A stretch of DNA of 64,000 nt from Thermoactinomyces vulgaris (GTDB taxonomy: Bacteria > Bacillota > Bacilli > Thermoactinomycetales > Thermoactinomycetaceae). The notes beneath the pieces were generated by a model. The model worked only from the letters and a program-made list of their open reading frames with translations. It did not search any database and had not been told where the DNA came from. Location: positions 1-64,000 of the forward strand of contig NZ_REFP01000014.1 in the NCBI RefSeq assembly GCF_003688725.1, in the 5' to 3' direction. Positions 61,636 to 64,000 of this stretch are shown piece by piece (the stretch's first letter is position 1; every line of letters starts with the position of its first letter). The position numbers and the translations under genes were made by a program.

Positions 61636-63462
61636 TTATTCCACAGTCACGCTTTTTGCCAGATTCCGCGGTTTATCCACATCGAAGCCACGCTCCAGGC
61701 AAGCATAGTAGGCGAACAATTGCAGCGGGATGACCGTCAATACCGGAGCCAAAAGATCCAGTGTCGACGGGATGTGGATCACTTCATCCACGGATTTAAT
61801 CATCTCCGTGTCTCCTTCCCCGGCAAACCCGAGAACATAAGCGCCACGTGCTTTGACTTCCTGGATATTGCTGATCATCTTTTCGTAGACACTGCTTTGG
61901 GTGGCCAGCGCAATGACCGGGATGTTTTCTTCAATCAAAGCCAAGGTGCCGTGTTTCAATTCACCGGCCGCATAAGCTTCGGAATGAATGTAGGAAATCT
62001 CTTTTAATTTAAGCGAACCTTCCAAGGCAACAGCATAATCCAAGCCGCGTCCCAGGAAGAAGAGATGTTCATGGCTGGCGATGTCCCGTGCAAATTGTTC
62101 AACCACCTTGGTTTGGCCGAGTATCTGCTCTGCTTTTTCCGGCAATTCTTCCAAGTGACGGATAATTTCCGCCAGTTCTTCGCGGCTTTTTCCACCGCGA
62201 ACCTGAGCCAGATAAACTCCCAGCATATAAATGGCAATCAATTGCGAAGTATAGGCTTTGGTGGAAGCCACCGCGATTTCCGGTCCGGCCCAGGTGATGA
62301 TCACATCATCGGCTTCCCGGGAAACGCTGGATCCAACCACGTTCGTAATGGCAAGAACCCGCGCGCCGTGCTTTTTCGCCTCCCTGAGGGCAGCCAGTGT
62401 ATCTGCTGTTTCCCCGGATTGGCTGATCACGACAACCAGCGTTTTTTCGGTAATGAGCGGATTGCGATACCGGTATTCGGACGCCACATCCACTTCCACC
62501 GGAATCCGTGCGAGATCTTCCAACACATATTTCCCGACCAGTCCGGCGTGATAAGCCGTGCCGCAAGCCACGAAATGAATTTTTTCGATCTCTTGGATTT
62601 GTTCCTTGGTCAGCTTCACTTCGTTGGATAAATCCACTTCTCCGTCTTTCAGACGACCGGACAACGTGTCGCGGATCGCTTTGGGTTGTTCGTGGATTTC
62701 CTTCAGCATGAAGTGGTCATAACCGCCTTTTTCCGCTGTTTCAATATCCCATTTGACATTCATGACTTCCCGTTCCACAGGCGTCCCGTCCACTTTCATC
62801 AGGGTCACCTGGTTTTCTTTCAGAACAGCCATTTCCCCGTCTTCCAAAATGTACACATCGCGGGTGTGCTGCAAAATCGCCGGGATATCGGAAGCAATAA
62901 AGTTTTCCGATTCGCCGACCCCGACAATCAGAGGGCTTGCCTGGCGAACAGCCACCAATTTATCCGGTTCCAATTCGCTGATAATCCCCAAGGCATAGGC
63001 CCCTTCCAAGCGGGCCACCACGTCCCGCACAGTGGAAACCAAGTCGCCGTTCCACATGTCAGCCAGCAGTTTGGCCACCACTTCCGAGTCCGTTTCGGAT
63101 TCAAAGGTAAATCCTTTGGCGATCAATTCTTCTTTCAATTCAATGTAGTTTTCGATAATCCCGTTATGAACCACCGCAAAACGACCCGTTTGGTCCGTAT
63201 GGGGATGGGAGTTTTGGTCTGAAGGCTTCCCGTGTGTCGCCCACCGGGTATGTCCGATCCCCAAAGTACCCGGCAGGGATTTAGCACGGAGTTTTTCTTC
63301 GAGATTGGTCAGCCGTCCTTCGTTTTTTTGCACACCAATCGTTTCCCCGTTGTAAACCGCCAGACCGGCCGAATCATATCCGCGATATTCCAATTTGCTC
63401 AAACCTTCAAGCAACAGATTTTGAGCCTCTTTGGAGCCAATATATCCAACAATTCCGCACAT
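61636..63462 (-). CDS. glmS: Glutamine-fructose-6-phosphate aminotransferase GlmS
   Basis: A 608-residue enzyme that makes glucosamine-6-phosphate, the first step to UDP-GlcNAc. Cys2 (MCGIVGYIG) is the glutaminase nucleophile; GIGHTRWATHGKPSDQNSHPH lines the glutamine site. Two sugar-isomerase domains follow, with VACGTAYHAGLVGKYVLED, ISQSGETADTLAALREA and the C-terminal FDVDKPRNLAKSVTVE. ATG at 63462 with GGGGG upstream. Controlled by the glmS ribozyme in its leader. Confidence 0.98.
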   Translation of the reverse strand: MCGIVGYIGSKEAQNLLLEGLSKLEYRGYDSAGLAVYNGETIGVQKNEGRLTNLEEKLRAKSLPGTLGIGHTRWATHGKPSDQNSHPHTDQTGRFAVVHNGIIENYIELKEELIAKGFTFESETDSEVVAKLLADMWNGDLVSTVRDVVARLEGAYALGIISELEPDKLVAVRQASPLIVGVGESENFIASDIPAILQHTRDVYILEDGEMAVLKENQVTLMKVDGTPVEREVMNVKWDIETAEKGGYDHFMLKEIHEQPKAIRDTLSGRLKDGEVDLSNEVKLTKEQIQEIEKIHFVACGTAYHAGLVGKYVLEDLARIPVEVDVASEYRYRNPLITEKTLVVVISQSGETADTLAALREAKKHGARVLAITNVVGSSVSREADDVIITWAGPEIAVASTKAYTSQLIAIYMLGVYLAQVRGGKSREELAEIIRHLEELPEKAEQILGQTKVVEQFARDIASHEHLFFLGRGLDYAVALEGSLKLKEISYIHSEAYAAGELKHGTLALIEENIPVIALATQSSVYEKMISNIQEVKARGAYVLGFAGEGDTEMIKSVDEVIHIPSTLDLLAPVLTVIPLQLFAYYACLERGFDVDKPRNLAKSVTVE

Positions 63463-63603
63463 ATGTGAATACCCCCTGAAATTTGCAGAAACAATGACGA
63501 ACCACGGGTATCCAAAGTCTGTCTGTCTTTGACCCGTTCATCATCATTTCCATGCTTTCTCTTTTTTCTATTTTTTGTATCCAACCGACCTCTCTTAGCA
63601 TCA

Positions 63604-63755
63604 TATCGCAACTTTTGTACAACGGGTCACCCCGCTGTTTTGTGTCGCGATTCCTCGGCTTTGATGCGAAGCCGGGAGGTATCCGCCGATCACTCGATAC
63701 TCCTCCTCCTCGTCAACTGCAGATCCACGTCTCCTCTGCAGTCCAGGCGCTTTAC
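63604..63755 (-). ncRNA. glmS ribozyme / riboswitch
   Basis: The leader on the minus strand carries the conserved core: AAAGCGCC at the cleavage site, GTTGACGAGGAGGAGGAG, TATCGA, ATCGGCGGAT, CCTCCCGGCT, then AGCCG, and the P3/P4 part (GGAATCGCGAC...GCGGGGTGACCCG...GTTGCGAT). This matches the B. subtilis glmS ribozyme element by element. It cuts its own mRNA when glucosamine-6-phosphate binds, lowering glmS expression. Confidence 0.94.
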
Positions 63756-63797
63756 GGCAAACTTTTGATGCATCCGTGAGATTCCCCCTGCTTCCAT
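63690..63797 (-). CDS. Candidate 35-residue upstream ORF entering the glmS ribozyme
   Basis: ATG at 63797 with AAGGAGGTG, close to the full anti-16S complement, six bases upstream. It encodes a basic 35-residue peptide (MEAGGISRMHQKF...) and crosses the ribozyme cleavage site before stopping at 63690-63692. A second ATG at 63801 opens a longer frame through the whole ribozyme but is too close to the site. Confidence 0.4.
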   Translation of the reverse strand: MEAGGISRMHQKFAVKRLDCRGDVDLQLTRRRSIE

Positions 63798-63850
63798 TCA
63801 TCACCTCCTTAAAATGATGCTTTATCCAATGGAAAATCACTCATGTAACT

Positions 63851-63879
63851 ATGGTATGCAAAGATGCTTTCTGTGTAAA
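63851..63879 (-). promoter_or_regulatory. Possible promoter of glmS
   Basis: Minus strand TTTACA (63874-63879), 17 bp, TACCAT (63851-63856), about 90 bases upstream of the ribozyme. A TATAAT at 63942-63947 without a good -35 is an alternative. Confidence 0.4.
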
Positions 63880-64000
63880 GTGCCGGGTTAAAAATGATCC
63901 CGCCAAAATTTAAAAATAAGATTTATCCGCATCTTACTTCTATTATAAAGAATGATTTCAGCTATTTATGATGAAAAATAACATTTTTCCAAAATATAAA
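63880..64000. other. AT-rich end of the window
   Basis: No gene recognised between the glmS promoter region and the right edge. Confidence 0.4.

Noticed and set aside
63601-63840. 79-codon frame through the glmS ribozyme as a protein gene
   Set aside because: The conserved RNA core explains the sequence. Only the shorter ORF from 63797 has good start spacing and is kept as a candidate.

Overview
The window is a chromosomal segment of a low-to-mid-GC, endospore-forming Bacillota of the Bacillales type. Markers seen directly are HrcA-type CIRCE control of groES-groEL, a sigma-B module, the NdoAI/NdoA toxin-antitoxin pair next to alr, a glmS ribozyme, a 44-codon cmpA gene (spore cortex morphogenesis) beside tex, and the thiL-tsaE-tsaB-rimI-tsaD block close to ydiF, rex, tatC and groESL, as in Bacillus subtilis. 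The base composition and mosaic of genes would fit a thermophilic relative such as the Thermoactinomycetaceae, but that placement is an inference. No phage, insertion sequence, CRISPR array or rRNA was seen.

Layout. 1-6.2 kb: a cut-off secreted protein, proline symporter putP, a thiamine-diphosphate oxidase/decarboxylase, a CDF cation exporter and an APH-fold kinase-like protein. 6.2-11.4 kb: an M23 hydrolase with a coiled coil, then a very large envelope polysaccharide protein (DUF2062-like membrane domain, GH18-like domain, NodB deacetylase, GT2 synthase) broken by a frameshift in a run of eight C. 11.4-14.4 kb: xylose transporter and xylose isomerase under a promoter that overlaps a cre site and a putative XylR operator. 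14.5-27.6 kb: groEL, groES, tatC, rex, 5-formyl-THF cyclo-ligase, ABC-F ydiF, the 5-oxoprolinase genes pxpBAC, and the t6A genes with thiL. 27.7-28.9 kb: twelve tRNA genes in one cluster.

28.9-39.2 kb: BI-1 family protein, ThiF/MoeB-like enzyme, beta-hydroxyacid dehydrogenase, cmpA, tex, a helveticin-J-like secreted protein downstream of a two-component system, and a methyltransferase. 39.2-44.2 kb: glutamate dehydrogenase behind a long palindrome, then rsbU-rsbV-rsbW-sigB without rsbR/S/T/X. 44.2-49.8 kb: ndoA, ndoAI, alr, a membrane protein, ydcC-like lipoprotein, nnrE/nnrD and acpS. 49.8-56.1 kb: an ABC-2 exporter whose permease is also frameshifted at a homopolymer, an IsdG-like protein coupled to a four-TM protein, a lysine permease behind a lysine riboswitch and a divergent LysE-type exporter. 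56.2-61.4 kb: ABC-F protein, MFS exporter, response regulator and histidine kinase, with a long leader that carries an antiterminator, a terminator and a short upstream ORF. 61.6-64 kb: glmS behind its ribozyme.

Most notable: the attenuator of the ABC-F/MFS/two-component cluster, the four-domain polysaccharide protein and its C-tract frameshift, the stripped sigma-B module, the two-component/helveticin-J-like cluster, and an upstream ORF with a strong ribosome-binding site that runs into the glmS ribozyme. The two homopolymer frameshifts should be checked against raw reads before either gene is called broken.
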